Assembly (NCBI GenBank): GCA_964016985.1
Contig: OZ024830.1
Coordinates: 18,934,387 to 18,998,386, forward strand
Source of the DNA: Anodontia alba
Lineage: Eukaryota; Mollusca; Bivalvia; Lucinida; Lucinidae
Length of the DNA stretch: 64,000 nucleotides
Direction of reading: 5' to 3'
Position 1 is the first letter of the stretch. Each line of letters starts with the position of its first letter. The position numbers were made by a program, and so were the translations under genes. The notes under the pieces were generated by a model, which saw only the letters and a program-made list of their open reading frames with translations, ran no database searches and was not told where the DNA came from. This document shows positions 63,238 through 64,000 of the stretch, piece by piece.

Positions 63238-64000
63238 GATTTTTCGCCTGCTAAGGGTAAGGGGACTCCTTTAGATAGGCTAGCTAAAACTAGTAATACT
63301 TATACAAAACCTGTTGTATCATCAGTCAATTTTTCGACTTCTATAGATTCAAATATCATCAGCATTTCAACAGGTAACATAAGCACAAAATGTCTGCTTG
63401 ACACAGGTGCTAGTATTTCATGCATTTCACAGTCCCTACTAAATAGGCTTAAACAGTCGCAAACTCTTAAGTGGTCTAAGGCAACATACGATCAAGTTTA
63501 CGGTGTTGGCGGCGAAATACTGAAAATCACTGGGTGCGTAACATTAGACTTCCAAATTTCGGATAGAAAATTTACGCATACGTTCCATGTGTTCAACAGA
63601 TTACACCACTCACTTATCCTAGGTTTAGATTTTCTCAAGAGCAATAAATGTAAAATCGACTATGAGTCAAATTCGCTCACAAGCAGATCGGGACAACCCA
63701 TTATTTCATTCTGTTCTACTTCTTCTGATTTCAAATTTAATCTTGGGCTTGCTAGGGCTGTTGAAGAGGTTACTACTCCCCCATTTCATGCTGCTCTTGT
63801 ACCTATACGCCTTTCTAAAGTGCCAAATAACTTGATAGTACTTCTTGAACCAGTGACAAATTTAGCGTCCACTCACTATCTTGCTGGTACGCGCTCAATA
63901 ATCACTTCCCATAACCATCGTGCGTACTTCAAAATTCTTAACCCCATGCCAACTCCTAGCAAAATTCATAAAGCGCAGGTTATAGGCAAACTTCACTCAG
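63238..64000 (+). CDS. LTR retrotransposon Pol, protease region (partial)
   Basis: This is open in the gag frame from the codon after TAG 63235 to the window edge, with no stop in 254 codons. KCLLDTGASISCIS (DTG at 63400) and LILGLDFLKSN (near 63613) are the two hallmark motifs of a retroviral-type aspartic protease, which cleaves the polyprotein. Downstream, HAALVPIRLSKV and IVLLEPV are typical of the stretch between protease and reverse transcriptase; RT would begin beyond 64000. No separate start codon is evident, so expression by read-through of the TAG, or a single nonsense mutation in a fused gag-pol, are both possible. Confidence 0.85.

Larger units (their letters stand above)
61000..64000 (+). 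mobile_element. LTR retrotransposon, 5' part (Ty3/gypsy-type), running off the window
   Basis: The leader with TATA box, a primer-binding-like TTGGTGGAGAAAGGG just after TTACA (62124-62128), a gag ORF with two CCHC knuckles and a pol region beginning with an aspartic protease appear in the canonical order. The left boundary of the LTR is not resolved (somewhere near 61000) because the second LTR is outside the window. The leader contains a 694-bp insert flanked by 65-bp direct repeats (61215-62038). Ty3/gypsy assignment rests on gag and protease style, without RT or integrase in view. Confidence 0.8.

Overview
The window is animal nuclear DNA, most likely from a bivalve mollusc. Evidence: widely spaced exons with GT-AG introns, tRNA-derived SINEs with (CAAA)n or (CAAT)n tails, mariner and Tc1 transposases, jockey/CR1-type LINE fragments, and tandem-repeat-containing elements of the kind known from bivalves (pearl or Helitron-like). 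The bivalve assignment is inference from this repeat mix; the species cannot be named. No rRNA gene, functional tRNA gene, CRISPR array or prokaryotic operon is visible.

Two host genes are supported. On the minus strand, three coding exons (40480-40427, 32071-31920 and 26217-25575) splice in phase into a 282-residue BTB/POZ protein of the KCTD family, closest to KCTD7/KCTD14 by motif. Its introns of about 8.4 and 5.7 kb are filled with repeats. On the plus strand, 58291-58555 is the first coding exon of a TMEM68-like membrane acyltransferase; it ends at a GTGAGT donor, and no later exon was recognised before the window ends. The 18 kb between the two genes (40.6-58.2 kb) is repeats, with one weak candidate exon near 44.6 kb.

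Most of the rest is layered mobile DNA. 1-2.3 kb: a three-level nest (SINE holding a tandem element and another SINE, which holds a LINE fragment). 2.3-6.5 kb: palindromic MITEs and a 52-bp minisatellite. 6.5-8.7 kb: tandem-repeat element with an inserted SINE. 10.1-11.4 kb: complete but decayed mariner. 11.4-25 kb: MITEs, SINEs, a decayed LINE (22.2-23.9 kb) and a Tc1 remnant (20.5 kb). 25.5-40.6 kb: KCTD gene and its repeat-filled introns. 45.3-47.7 kb: a head-to-head array of about 180-bp units. 48.6-50.9 kb: a LINE fragment broken by copies of one MITE family. 51-58 kb: an unclassified repeat family, one copy of which carries a Tc1-like element (56.18-57.76 kb). 61-64 kb: 5' end of an LTR retrotransposon, with gag complete and pol running off the window edge.

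Three patterns cut across the region. (1) Two unrelated hairpin cores, one built on CAAACAGTGTAGA and one on TGGGTACTC, recur inside palindromic elements that have different terminal inverted repeats. (2) Several tandem-repeat elements share a layout: ACAAGAG plus a short GC palindrome at one end, 140-330-bp tandem units inside, and a GC hairpin, in some families followed by CTAA, at the other end. (3) The LTR element leader carries a 694-bp insert flanked by perfect 65-bp direct repeats; its ends would form a GT-AG intron whose removal restores the uninterrupted sequence.
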